From an uncultured Collinsella sp. (GTDB lineage Bacteria; Actinomycetota; Coriobacteriia; Coriobacteriales; Coriobacteriaceae): a stretch of 64,000 nt of DNA. Below are positions 51,522 to 60,321 of the stretch, one piece after another; the stretch's first letter is position 1, and each line of letters starts with the position of its first letter. The stretch covers positions 67,862 to 131,861 of the forward strand of contig UQIC01000001.1 in NCBI GenBank assembly GCA_900540985.1. Direction: 5' to 3'. Under the pieces are notes generated by a model. It had not been told where the DNA came from. It did no database searches and saw only the letters and a program-made list of their open reading frames with translations. The position numbers and the translations under genes are program-made.

Positions 51522-52442
51522 ATGGCAGAGAACAAGATTCAGCTCACCAAGGCTGACCGCAAGAAGGTTTGCTTCCGTCATCAGTTCCTTCAGGGCTCGT
51601 GGAACTACGAGCGTATGCAGAACGGCGGCTGGTGCTTCGCAATGATCCCTGCGATCAAGAAGCTCTACACCAGCAAGGATGACCAGATTGCCGCTCTTAA
51701 GCGCCACCTGGAGTTCTATAACACCCACCCCTATGTTTCCGCCCCCGTCATTGGCGTTACCCTCGCTCTCGAGGAGGAGCGCGCCAACGGTGCCCCGATT
51801 GACGACGTCGCCATTCAGGGCGTCAAGGTCGGTATGATGGGCCCGCTCGCCGGCGTCGGCGACCCCGTCTTCTGGTTCACCCTTCGCCCGATTCTGGGCG
51901 CTCTGGGCGCTTCCCTGGCCATGTCCGGCAGCATCGTCGGTCCGCTGCTGTTCTTCTTCGCGTGGAACATCATCCGTTACGCTTTCCTGTGGTACACGCA
52001 GGAGTTTGGCTACAAGGTCGGCTCCTCCATCGCCAAGGACCTCTCCGGTGGTCTGATGGGCAAGGTCACCGAGGGCGCTTCCATCCTGGGTATGTTCATC
52101 ATCGGCGCCCTGGTCGAGCGCTGGGTGTCCATTTCCTTCACCCCGATCGTCTCCACGGTCAAGCAGTCTGCTGGCGCCTTTATCGACTGGGCTAGCCTGC
52201 CCTCCGGTTCCGAGGGTATCAAGGAAGCGCTGACGATGTACAACTCCGTCGGTGCTACCGCCCTTGATCAGATGAAGGTCACCACGCTTCAGGCCAACCT
52301 CGATCAGCTCATCCCCGGCCTTGCCGCCGTGTGCCTGACCCTGCTGGTCTGCAAGCTCCTCAAGAAGAAGGTCAGCCCGATCGTCATCATCCTGGCTCTC
52401 TTCGCCGTCGGCATCATCGGTCGCTTCTGCGGCTTCATGTAA
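51522..52442 (+). CDS. PTS mannose family IID subunit
   Basis: 306 residues. N-terminal soluble part (RHQFLQGSWNYERMQNGGWC) and MGPLAGVGDPVFWFTLRPI are IID hallmarks; C-terminal hydrophobic segments anchor it with IIC. ATG 51522 follows AGGAGGGGAG; a GTG three codons upstream is unlikely. Followed by a terminator-like hairpin before the DUF956 gene. Confidence 0.95.
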   Translation: MAENKIQLTKADRKKVCFRHQFLQGSWNYERMQNGGWCFAMIPAIKKLYTSKDDQIAALKRHLEFYNTHPYVSAPVIGVTLALEEERANGAPIDDVAIQGVKVGMMGPLAGVGDPVFWFTLRPILGALGASLAMSGSIVGPLLFFFAWNIIRYAFLWYTQEFGYKVGSSIAKDLSGGLMGKVTEGASILGMFIIGALVERWVSISFTPIVSTVKQSAGAFIDWASLPSGSEGIKEALTMYNSVGATALDQMKVTTLQANLDQLIPGLAAVCLTLLVCKLLKKKVSPIVIILALFAVGIIGRFCGFM

Positions 52443-52499
52443 GCACGCTTCGGCTTAAGACCGAGAGTTGCTAGGTAAGGGCTTTTGAGCCATTGAAAC

Positions 52500-52545
52500 G
52501 GACCGCACCCGGTGGGTACACTGGATGCGGTCCGATTGTTTTTAT
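52500..52545 (+). terminator. Terminator between IID and the DUF956 gene
   Basis: CGGACCGCA / TGCGGTCCG stem with an 18-base loop, then ATTGTTTTTATT. The next gene's ribosome site starts at once, so read-through expression at a lower level is plausible. Confidence 0.75.
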
Positions 52546-52562
52546 TGGAGGGCGAGGCGCGT

Positions 52563-52961
52563 ATGGCGCAATCTCAGAACAGCACGGTCGATCTGGCAAC
52601 GCCGGCAACCTGCCTGATGGGGCTTACCAGCCACGGCAACGTGATGGTGGGCAATAAGGCGTTTGAGTATTACAACGAGCGCAATCCCGAGGATTATATT
52701 CAAATCCCGTGGGACGAGGTCGACTATATTGCCGCCGAGGTTTTACGCGGCACCAAGAAGATTACGCGTTTTGCCATCTTCACCAAGGACAACGGTCACT
52801 TTACGTTTTCGACGCGCGACGACAAAGAGACGCTTCGCGCGGTCCGCAAGTACGTCGACGAGGATAAGCTCGTGCGTTCGCCCGACTTTATCGATGTGAC
52901 GGCCAAGGGCGCCAAGAGCATCCCCTCCGTTATCAAAAACCTTTTCCACAAAGGCAACTAG
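52563..52961 (+). CDS. manO: DUF956 (ManO-like) protein of the mannose PTS operon
   Basis: 132 residues; ATCLMGLTSHGNVMVGNKAF, YIQIPWDEVDYIAAEVL and RFAIFTKDNGHFTFSTRD are typical of DUF956, which regularly follows man-family PTS genes in Gram-positive bacteria and is thought to regulate or modulate them. ATG 52563 has GGAGGGCGAGG; an upstream in-frame start lies inside the terminator. Confidence 0.92.
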   Translation: MAQSQNSTVDLATPATCLMGLTSHGNVMVGNKAFEYYNERNPEDYIQIPWDEVDYIAAEVLRGTKKITRFAIFTKDNGHFTFSTRDDKETLRAVRKYVDEDKLVRSPDFIDVTAKGAKSIPSVIKNLFHKGN

Positions 52962-52969
52962 CTCCTCAT

Positions 52970-53038
52970 AAGTTGCGGTGAAATAGTTCCTAAATACGGC
53001 TTTAGATGCTTCAGACAGGAACTATTCCACCGCAACTT
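52970..53038. repeat. Palindromic intergenic repeat (AGTTGCGGTG family), copy 2
   Basis: Arms of 22 bp (52970-52991 / 53017-53038) nearly identical to the arms at 28158-28224, again with the single A/G mismatch in GGTGAAAT against GGTGGAAT. Loop differs. Confidence 0.85.
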
Positions 53039-53096
53039 CGAAGTCTAGTCATGCGACGTATTGCGATGCAGTAAATCTGCTACACTAGTACAACAT

Positions 53097-53172
53097 GCCT
53101 CCGTAGCTCAGGGGATAGAGCACCGCTCTCCTAAAGCGGGTGTCGTGCGTTCGAATCGCACCGGGGGCACCA
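53097..53172 (+). tRNA. tRNA-Arg (anticodon CCT)
   Basis: 76 bases including an encoded CCA end. Acceptor GCCTCCG / CGGGGGC (one T-G pair), D arm GCTC..GAGC, anticodon stem CCGCT / AGCGG with loop CTCCTAA (anticodon CCT, reads AGG), T arm GTGCG-TTCGAAT-CGCAC. Stands at the left edge of the mobile element and is a likely integration target. Confidence 0.97.
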
Positions 53173-53181
53173 GAAGAAATT

Positions 53182-53217
53182 GCAGGTCAGACGGTATAAA
53201 TCGTCTGACCTGCTTTT
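53182..53217 (+). terminator. Terminator after tRNA-Arg
   Basis: Perfect 12-bp stem GCAGGTCAGACG / CGTCTGACCTGC with an eight-base loop, followed by TTTT. Confidence 0.92.
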
Positions 53218-53328
53218 GTATAGATAGGGCTAAATTGACGATAGAGGGGTGAAAAAGGGGTGAAAGAAAGTTCTATGATGAAAACAGCTCGCCTACATAT
53301 TTCACTCCGATATTTCACCCAAATCTTC

Positions 53329-53397
53329 GGTTTTCAACCCTTTCCACAGTCTGCGGGCTTATAAGAAGCCCTCCGACTATGGAAAGCGTTGAAAACC
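53329..53397. other. Long imperfect hairpin 1 at the left end of the element
   Basis: Arms of 23 bp starting GGTTTTCAACCCTTTCCACA (53329-53351) and mirrored at 53375-53397 with two mismatches; the loop folds again as GGGCTT / AAGCCC. Its right half shares CCCTCCGAC and CGTTGAAAAC with the next hairpin. Confidence 0.75.
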
Positions 53398-53415
53398 TAG
53401 GGTGACGTTGCTGTG

Positions 53416-53503
53416 AGAAGGGCGAGTTTCCAACAGCCCTCGGTGTCTCCGGGTTACACTTGGGACCCTCCGACACCGAGGACCGTTGAAAACTCGCCCT
53501 TCT
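53416..53503. other. Long imperfect hairpin 2, directly after the specificity gene
   Basis: Arms of 32 bp starting AGAAGGGCGAGTTTCCAACA (53416-53447) and mirrored at 53472-53503 with three mismatches; loop of 24 bases containing GGGTTACACTTGGGACCC. It begins two bases beyond the stop codon of the specificity ORF and may terminate it. Confidence 0.75.
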
Positions 53504-53504
53504 G

Positions 53505-54598
53505 CTAGGCAGGCATTTTTTCTAAGTAGGCCAGTTGCTTCAGAAGCAGCTGGAGAGTAATTGACATTCCAAATATTTCCATGAAAGTGAAGTCTGGCTC
53601 GCCACCGTTTACAGAGGGAAGCATAATTGCCTGGCGTGCCATCCTTGTAGCATTGAACTTGTACAGATAGCCAAACTTGCTCTTTTGCTGCTGGATGGCG
53701 ACTTTTAGGAAGAGGTAGATAAACTCGTTGCCCTTGTTGTTCTTGACGTGAAAGCGTTTAACGTCATCGGAGAAAATGCACTCATAGGGGTGGTAGAACC
53801 CAAGGCAGACGCCATTACCGTTATAGTTCACGCCAAGGACATTGTTGTCGAGCGACGAATTCTTATCAGCCGTAAAACCGGCAATCCCGTTGCTATTGTC
53901 AAGTGCCCCAATAAACGGTCGTCTTCCATACTTTCGGTTACGAGATTCCAAGCGCCTCCCGGAACGAATGTCGAATATTTGGCTGATTGAGTACGATTTC
54001 CAATCTCTTTCGTGCAGTGAGGAGTGGTCGAACTCGGGGTTATTTACTCTCTCTCTCTCTCGATGGAGGCGATGCGCTTCATCAGGAATTCGCGGCAGCG
54101 CTGGACTTGAATGGCTTCTCGCTCGCGGATGTAATTCTCCATGAACTGCCAATCGGGATTGCTGGACTCATCGATGGGAAGCATTACTCGTAGTAAATTG
54201 AGCCGTTTTAGGCTAATCGACCTTCCGTGGCCGAATAGCGTTCGCTGTTTAGAAATGGATGCGGCCACGAATTGCATGGCATATCTTGAGAGGTTTCCGA
54301 TTGAGTCTCTTGGCCTTAAGTCCGTTACGTGGGTGTCGAGAGCGAACTCCATTGGTTGGTAGTATGCGAGACCCGCCCCGCCATCGCCGTCGTTGTTTAG
54401 AGTGATGGCGTGGCCACGATGAAGTCTTTCGTTTGGGATAGAGACAAAAGCCTTTACGCCGTTGTCGCAGTTGCGAGCGGAAATAAGTGGAACGTCTCCG
54501 ACCTGAAGAGAGGTCATGTTTTTTTCGGTGCCGCGAGCCGGTTGAAATAAATCCGAGATTTTAAAGGGTGCCCAATCCCTGTTATTCAAATCGAGCAT
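53505..54598 (-). pseudogene. Restriction-modification specificity subunit, split at a (CT)7 tract (phase-variable, currently off)
   Basis: Two adjoining frames make one S-type protein with two target-recognition domains. The first runs from ATG 54598 (GAGGAGGG upstream): NRDWAPFKISDLFQPARGTE opens TRD1, and it stops at 54044 just after the tract (IASIERERE). The second, in another frame, continues VNNPEFDHSSLHERDWKSYS and opens TRD2 with a parallel motif, ending at 53505. The tract at 54047-54061 is (CT)7C. Loss of one unit or gain of two joins the frames into a 363-residue protein, close to the BcgI S subunit in size. It overlaps the methylase/nuclease gene by 17 bases. Whether the two halves also act as separate proteins is unknown. 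Confidence 0.85.
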
Positions 54599-56507
54599 CG
54601 GGGCCCTCCTCGAAGAGATAGCTACGACCATGAGAAACCATGTCTAGCTGGAATGTTAGATAATCGGCTATTGCCTTCTCGAAATCCTCTTCGGTAGGTA
54701 TCTCGTCGTTGAAGTAATAGAAGCTGTGCAGCCACTCGTCATCTGGCTTGACGGTCGAGCTGACGCAGAATTTCGATGGGGCGTCTTCGCGGCCGTTCCA
54801 AACGTCAAGAAGATGCTGCTTTCTGTCCTTTGCAGAGTCGCCTTCGACCAGGCCGACGTGCGCCCTTACCTCATAGCCATCATCCCTAAAGTCGATGAAA
54901 CGGCATTCCTTTTCAGGGTCATGTGGTTCGCCGGCGGTGAACACGGCTATGACGGGATTCGTTCCGACCCCATAGAATGTATCGGTGTTGCACGTAATAA
55001 CGCCTTCGAGGGTGTGATGCTTGAGGATGGAGACCTTGAACTCCTTCTCGGCTTTGCTTTTTCCGGTCATGGATGATTGCGGAACGATGACCGCCGCTCT
55101 CGCACCTATTGTGAGAGAGTCGAGAAGACGTTCCACAAAAGATAGCTCGTATTGGCTTGGATCCGCTTTGGTTCCTTGGCTGTATGGAGGATTCATCAGC
55201 CCGACCGTTGCCCCTTTGAGCTGTATCTGGGCCGGGTTTTGCTTGAGGAAATCGCAGCATTCGAGGTTACTGTTTCCGTCTCGCCTAAGAATCATGTTTG
55301 CAGCCGCGACTGCAAACATGTTGCTTTGGAGCTCGATGCCGTGAAGGCGCTTTTTCTTAATGTCTTTGCGTTGCTGCTCGCTGGTTGCAGAAGAAAGCAT
55401 GCGATGCATGGCGGCGATGAGAAATCCCGCCGTTCCGCATGTTGGGTCAAGCACCGTATCTGTAGGCTTAACATCAACGAGCTCACACATAAGGTCGCAG
55501 ATGTGCTTTGGCGTGAGTACGATGCCGAGCGTTTGGCCGTCCCCGCCGGAATAGCTCATAAACTCGCCGTAAAAGCGACCTATGAAGTCTTCAGAAGTCT
55601 GCTGGTACTTGATGCTTTTGAAAACGTGTTCGTTAAGGAAGTTCGTGTAGTAGTGTAACGGGGTCATCCCTAGGGTGTCATTGACCTCGTTTAAGCGAAA
55701 GCTTGTTTGAACAATGCCGAACTCAGCAAGAAGCTTGTTTTTCTTCACATCTGGCCCGACGTTGGAGCGCGTGAGTCTTCCACGAATGGCGTTCATTAGC
55801 TTATCGCCGTCGCGCATGCCTTCGGTCTGGTCCCCGGTAAGGGAATCGATTGAGAATCCGCCGTATTCGATTTCATCCAAAGCTAGAAGAATCCCCGCTA
55901 CCACAAGAGCCTTGTCTTGGTCCTTGATGGAGCCGTAGGTGCGAAGATATTCGTGAAGCTCTGCCGCATCCTTGAGAATTTGTTCGGTGGTCTTCTCGAC
56001 GTCGGTTGGTTCGTCAAGAACATACCGTGTGTAGTATTCAACGATGTTGCTCGGTGAGAGCCAAGTGAACGATTCGAGGTCTGGGAGCCTCTTGTAGCCT
56101 TCTCGGTCATTCACGAACACGGGAGATATGGTGTGATGCTTGGAGTCCCCTGAAACCCCAACGGCGAAGACCTCAGTGAAAGGGCTCTTCTTTGCGATGT
56201 GCGAGGCGTAGTGATAGGCACCGTTGACGGCATAATCGGTAACGGCCTCGGTACTCATGTCGAGGATGTCAGAATCTGTTAGCTTTTCATGTCGGCTCTG
56301 GCTCGCCTTATCTTCGATGACAAGAACAAAGCGGCCAATTTTCGAAACGTATTCAGGATAGCCAGCGTTTCCCGTTCCGCGCTTGGATGCGTCCTTGAGG
56401 GCGTTGTCGATTTCTTTGATGCTGCTCCCCTGTGATGTGAACTCAATATCACATTCGGTGAGCCTGTCGGCAACCCAAAGGTCGAGTGCGGCTTCTTTCC
56501 TGGCCAT
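54582..56507 (-). CDS. BcgI-like restriction-modification subunit (nuclease + N6-adenine methylase)
   Basis: 641 residues from ATG 56507 with AAAGGA. The N-terminal 100 residues carry a PD-(D/E)xK-like nuclease core (YPEYVSKIGRFVLVIEDKAS, E65-D-K67). The methyltransferase follows: SAM-binding DPTCGTAGFLIAAMH at about 354 and catalytic NPPYSQG at about 438. Combined nuclease and methylase plus a separate two-TRD S subunit is the BcgI (type IIB) plan, whose enzymes cut on both sides of the site. A plain type I-like HsdM with an N-terminal type I R-N domain is the alternative. Lower GC than the flanking core genes. Confidence 0.87.
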   Translation of the reverse strand: MARKEAALDLWVADRLTECDIEFTSQGSSIKEIDNALKDASKRGTGNAGYPEYVSKIGRFVLVIEDKASQSRHEKLTDSDILDMSTEAVTDYAVNGAYHYASHIAKKSPFTEVFAVGVSGDSKHHTISPVFVNDREGYKRLPDLESFTWLSPSNIVEYYTRYVLDEPTDVEKTTEQILKDAAELHEYLRTYGSIKDQDKALVVAGILLALDEIEYGGFSIDSLTGDQTEGMRDGDKLMNAIRGRLTRSNVGPDVKKNKLLAEFGIVQTSFRLNEVNDTLGMTPLHYYTNFLNEHVFKSIKYQQTSEDFIGRFYGEFMSYSGGDGQTLGIVLTPKHICDLMCELVDVKPTDTVLDPTCGTAGFLIAAMHRMLSSATSEQQRKDIKKKRLHGIELQSNMFAVAAANMILRRDGNSNLECCDFLKQNPAQIQLKGATVGLMNPPYSQGTKADPSQYELSFVERLLDSLTIGARAAVIVPQSSMTGKSKAEKEFKVSILKHHTLEGVITCNTDTFYGVGTNPVIAVFTAGEPHDPEKECRFIDFRDDGYEVRAHVGLVEGDSAKDRKQHLLDVWNGREDAPSKFCVSSTVKPDDEWLHSFYYFNDEIPTEEDFEKAIADYLTFQLDMVSHGRSYLFEEGPDARFE

Positions 56508-57105
56508 GTGAAATCCTTTGATAACGAGCTGGTGCGAATTGAATCGCGACAAAGATATCCAACAGTTTAACCTCCGGCTATAGAGCAAAGGAAAACTACT
56601 TCCAATCGGAATTATCGAACGGTAGCGATTCGAGGTTGTCACGTAGCAATCGGCCTTGCGGCCGATGGGTCCCGCTTATGGGCGGGACCCCCGCGACGCG
56701 CGGCGTCGCTCTCGCTGCGGCTCCCTGGCAACGCTCCCCAGGGTCGCGTTTCGTCCGCCTCCGCTCACGCCGGCCCAGCCCGCCGAACGGCTGCGCTCGA
56801 TGGCTTCCAGAAGTCGCCATCGCTCCGCCGTGGTCGCCGGGCTGGGCCTCTCGCGCCGGGTCGCCGAGCGCCGTCGTGCGACGCTCCCTAGGGTCGCGTC
56901 TCCTCGGCGTCGGTTCAACCGGCGCTCACCTGCCCGGGCTCGCGTTGCCTTGGGCAACCGGCTCGCTCCGTGCAGGCAAGATATGGATTCCGTTGCACGG
57001 AATCATCTTGCCCGCCTGCGGCGGGACGGCGAACCGCTCCGAGGTCGCTCTCACCGAAGTGCAAAAGAAGGGGCCGGGACGCCTGTTGCGTCCCGGCCCA
57101 AATGC
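56508..57105. other. GC-rich intergenic region, oriT candidate
   Basis: No gene supported, although both strands are open. Contains GGGTCCCGC / GCGGGACCC (56667-56690), the direct repeat ACGCTCCC(C/T)AGGGTCGCGT at 56731 and 56881, and a strong inverted repeat at 56975-57012: GGCAAGAT, GATTCCGT, tgc, ACGGAATC, ATCTTGCC. Hairpins of that kind next to a relaxase gene are typical of transfer origins. Confidence 0.5.
57071..57099 (-). terminator. Terminator after the relaxase gene
   Basis: GGGCCGGGACGC / GCGTCCCGGCCC stem with a five-base loop; on the minus strand followed by CCTTCTTTTG. Confidence 0.8.
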
Positions 57106-58044
57106 TCAGTCGTCTCGGCCGTTCTGGTTCTCCAGCGCCCTGCGCTCAAGCTCCCAGAACGCCCGCATCGCCGTCGCTATCCCGCGCAGCGTGAAGCGGA
57201 CGGCGACGCCAGTCGAGCGGTCGACGGCAAAGCCGAGCCTTCCGCCGTTGACCTTCCTCATGCCCCCGAGAGACTTCGAGGGGAAGCGGTACTGGAGGCT
57301 CCCGCCCTTCGACCTGGCGAGCTCGATGCCGTCCCGCTTGAGCCGCCGCTCAAGCTCGCCCATCCGGTCGGGGCAGTCGCGCATGCGCCCGACCTCCTCG
57401 ATTCGGCGGGCGACCGCGACGCGGATGCGGGCGTTCTCCGAGCGCTCGGCCTGCCCCTTTCGGGCCATGTCGCGCTCTTCCGTGCCGGGTTGCCTCGCGT
57501 GGACGCGCGAGTTGGCCTTGCCGCGCTCAAGCTGCCTGAGGCCGTACCTTTCGTCCAGGGCACGAACGGTCTTCACCCGCGCCTTTGCCGCCTTTCGCGC
57601 GGGGCCCTCGTCGAGCCTCCGCCCGGTCTCAAGGTCACTGCGGTTGATGCCGAGGTGCACGGCGTAGCGGTCGGTGGCGTCCGCGCGGCAGCGCTCGCGG
57701 TGCAGCACCATCACGACTTCCTGGTTGGGGTAGCGCTCGGCCACGTACTCCCTCGCATAGCGCATGCACAGCTCCGGCGTCATCTTCCCGCCGTTGAGGT
57801 CGCACTCGTCTGGGAGGAACCCGAGTATCTGATGCTGCATGTAGGTACACTTGGCACCGGCCTTGCCGGGCCTGTCGTGACCCATGGCCGCCCTCGTGTC
57901 TGCCATCTCCTGAAACCAGCGGTCATCGTCGATGATGTTCTGCGTGCCGTGGGCGAGCGCCTTGTCGCGGTCCCAGGAGAGGTAATCCCTGAGTCTCGCG
58001 AGGTGCTTCTCGCTGCAGACGCTCGTCTGCTTTATCGCCGTCAT
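57106..58044 (-). CDS. Relaxase/mobilization nuclease (MobA/VirD2-like)
   Basis: 312 residues. MTAIKQTSVCSEKHLARLRD, YMQHQILGF, PNQEVVMVLHRER and DRYAVHLGINRSD fit a relaxase core, with the metal-binding His residues in VLHRE and YAVHLG; Tyr candidates include Y21 in DYLSWD. The C-terminal half is basic and helical. Nicks the transfer origin and pilots DNA. ATG 58044 with GGGAGGCG; ten bases after the coupling protein gene. Family placement is approximate because the His motif is irregular. Confidence 0.82.
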   Translation of the reverse strand: MTAIKQTSVCSEKHLARLRDYLSWDRDKALAHGTQNIIDDDRWFQEMADTRAAMGHDRPGKAGAKCTYMQHQILGFLPDECDLNGGKMTPELCMRYAREYVAERYPNQEVVMVLHRERCRADATDRYAVHLGINRSDLETGRRLDEGPARKAAKARVKTVRALDERYGLRQLERGKANSRVHARQPGTEERDMARKGQAERSENARIRVAVARRIEEVGRMRDCPDRMGELERRLKRDGIELARSKGGSLQYRFPSKSLGGMRKVNGGRLGFAVDRSTGVAVRFTLRGIATAMRAFWELERRALENQNGRDD

Positions 58045-58054
58045 GGTCGCCTCC

Positions 58055-59977
58055 CTAGTCGAGCGAGAGCCCGCTGAATTTGCCGTCCGGCTTGCTCCCG
58101 TTCTTCTTCTCCGGCTCGGGCCACTTTGGGCACCAGGTCGAGGCCTCCTCGCGCATCTTCCCAGCAGCCGACTCGTCGAGGCGGCGCTGGTAGGCGCGAC
58201 GGTTCTCCGCCTCGTGCTCGGGGGTCCCGAGGTCGAAGTGCTCCCTTGTGGGCGTGTTGGTGCAGTCGGTGACGGGGGAGCGGAAGACGCCGGCTCGACA
58301 TGCGGGCATACCGTTGTCCGCGTGCTTCACGACGATGATCCCGTCCCGGTCCGGGGCCATGCCGCGCCACTCCCAGGGGTGTATCACGTCGTCGGCGCTC
58401 TCGCTGTAGGACGTCGAGGATGACGTGCCCGACGCGGCCCTGCCGTTGCTCGTGCCCTGCGTGTGGCGCGTGGTCTTGCCGATGAGCTCGGTGAAGTACC
58501 GGCGGTCCTCCTCCTCGGCGAGCTTCATCGCAATCTTGACCCCGCAGTTCGCGAGGATCTTCCTGCGGCCGTCTCTCTCGCCATACTTGTTGAGCTGGGA
58601 TACGTCCTGCGTCGCTCCGACCCAGAACGTTCCGCACCCGCGCCCGAGACTGAGGAGGGCGGGCAGGCACTCGACGCGGGGCAGGTTGCCCCACTCGTCG
58701 CCGAGTATCTGCACGGGGCGGGGGAGCCTGCCGCCGTTCACGTCCGCGACCGCCTGGACCGAAGCCCAGAGCTGCGAGAGGAACATCGCCGCGATGCAGT
58801 TGTAGGGGGAGCCCTCGTCGAGCACGTGAAGGAAGACGGCGCTCTTCTCCGTGAGTACCGTGTGCGGGTCGATGTCGGAGCCGGAGGTCATCCAGGCGAC
58901 CGGGGCGGAGGAGAACGGGCGCAGGGCGACCTTGAGCGTCGAGAGGATGCTCCTGAGCTCGTTGCCGCCCGAGGAGACGAACTGCGACGCCCTGCCCTTG
59001 GCGGGGTGGCCGCTCGGCAGAGCGCGGAAGACGGCCTTCAGGGGCTCGGACGGGTCGTCTCCCTCGGCCTCGGTGCCGCGGTCCAGGACCTCGCAGACGG
59101 TCGCGAGGTGCTTTGATTCCTCGGGACACTCGTCGGACATGGAGACCAGCAGGACCAGGGCCGAGAGCAGGCCCCTGGCCGAGGCGGTCCAGTGCGAGCC
59201 CTTGTCTTTCTCGTCGTCCTGCACCACGAGCTCCGCGATGGCGTCCGCCGCCTGCTCGGCCTCCTGATCGCGTCCCTCGGCATGGAGGTCGAGCACCTGC
59301 TTGAGCGGGTTGAACCTCTGTCCCCTATAGGGGTGCTGCGTGTCGAGAAGCAGGACGCGATAGCCGCGACGGGCCAGCTCGTCGCCCGTGAGTTCTATGA
59401 GCTCGTTTTTCACGTCGGAGACGATTAGGGTCGCGGGCTCGGATCCGTTGGAAGCGCCGCCGAAGCTGAGCAGGTCGATTGAGGGGAGATAGAGGAAGCG
59501 ACTCTTACCTGACCCGGTGGCCCCTGACACGAAGGCCATCTTCTTGGGCTCGTAGAGATAGCAGGGTTTGCCGTGATACTTGGTGAACCCATAGACGAAC
59601 CCACGTGACGAGGGATTCGTCGAGCCGTCCCAGGTCATGGACCCTTTTATGACCTCGCGACCCGTCTTGACGTGGGCGTCGCCGAGCACGCCGCCGTCCT
59701 CGGCCCTCGCGTTGAGGGTGGTCGAGTAGGCGATGAGAGCGCAGATGCAAAAGGCGAGGAGGAAGGTCAGCAGGGTTCCGAGCGAGCAAGCAGTGAACGC
59801 ACCCGTGAGCCACCAGCCGAGGACGGTATCCACGCCGAACGACGACGGAATCGCAGCCGCGCCTAACGGTGTCCCGGAGACGAAATCGTCGACGGGGACG
59901 GCGAGGACGGGGCATGCGATGATTGCTAGAAGAAGAGATGATATGAGCGCTGTGGGCATCTTGGTTTTCATGATCAT
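58055..59977 (-). CDS. VirD4/TraG-type coupling protein
   Basis: 640 residues. N-terminal membrane segments (about 10-30 and 55-80), Walker A FVSGATGSGKSRFLYLPS at about 150, then Walker B-like ILGDEWGNLPRVECLPAL and WVGATQDVSQLNKYG. Couples the relaxosome to a type IV secretion channel. No channel genes lie on the element, so a helper must supply them. Starts at ATG 59977 overlapping the upstream stop (ATGA). Confidence 0.94.
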   Translation of the reverse strand: MIMKTKMPTALISSLLLAIIACPVLAVPVDDFVSGTPLGAAAIPSSFGVDTVLGWWLTGAFTACSLGTLLTFLLAFCICALIAYSTTLNARAEDGGVLGDAHVKTGREVIKGSMTWDGSTNPSSRGFVYGFTKYHGKPCYLYEPKKMAFVSGATGSGKSRFLYLPSIDLLSFGGASNGSEPATLIVSDVKNELIELTGDELARRGYRVLLLDTQHPYRGQRFNPLKQVLDLHAEGRDQEAEQAADAIAELVVQDDEKDKGSHWTASARGLLSALVLLVSMSDECPEESKHLATVCEVLDRGTEAEGDDPSEPLKAVFRALPSGHPAKGRASQFVSSGGNELRSILSTLKVALRPFSSAPVAWMTSGSDIDPHTVLTEKSAVFLHVLDEGSPYNCIAAMFLSQLWASVQAVADVNGGRLPRPVQILGDEWGNLPRVECLPALLSLGRGCGTFWVGATQDVSQLNKYGERDGRRKILANCGVKIAMKLAEEEDRRYFTELIGKTTRHTQGTSNGRAASGTSSSTSYSESADDVIHPWEWRGMAPDRDGIIVVKHADNGMPACRAGVFRSPVTDCTNTPTREHFDLGTPEHEAENRRAYQRRLDESAAGKMREEASTWCPKWPEPEKKNGSKPDGKFSGLSLD

Positions 59978-60318
59978 TCTCGATTCTTGGAGATGAGGTT
60001 CGATAGCTGCGAGGCCGTGCTCGATACCAGACGGACGGCCTCCGCGAGCTGTTGGGCCGTCTGCGTATCCACGCCATAGGCGTTTGCGGTGCGGACGGCC
60101 TGGTTGAGGTTTCCGCCCTGCTTCTTCATCTGATGAAGAAGCTGCCGCAGCGTCGCCTCGTCGGCGATCCTGACGGGCTTCTCACCGATGAGGAGGGCGG
60201 CTTCGCGCATGAACGTCGATGGGGCCATACCAAAAGAGGAGGAGCGCACCGTGATGGCGGCACGCTCCTCCTCGGTCATGCGGACGTTTATATGCGCGGT
60301 CTTGGCTTTGCCACGCAT
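59974..60318 (-). CDS. MobC-like relaxosome protein
   Basis: 114 residues; an N-terminal ribbon-helix-helix (KTAHINVRMTEEERAAITVR) and a helix ending GEKPVRI, then KKQGGNLNQAVRTANAYG, the region typical of MobC/plasmid mobilization accessory proteins that bind oriT and help the relaxase. Overlaps the coupling protein gene by four bases; three bases separate it from the DnaB-like gene. Confidence 0.88.
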   Translation of the reverse strand: MRGKAKTAHINVRMTEEERAAITVRSSSFGMAPSTFMREAALLIGEKPVRIADEATLRQLLHQMKKQGGNLNQAVRTANAYGVDTQTAQQLAEAVRLVSSTASQLSNLISKNRE

Positions 60319-60321
60319 GGG

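Noticed and set aside
53228..53235. GCTAAATT shared with 63779-63786 as an attachment core
   Set aside because: Eight AT-rich bases are too few to separate from chance without an empty-site sequence.
56656..58077. Long open frame opposite the relaxase and through the oriT-like gap
   Set aside because: Arg/Pro/Ala-rich composition, overlaps the relaxase gene in antisense, and repeats of the gap are carried into it.
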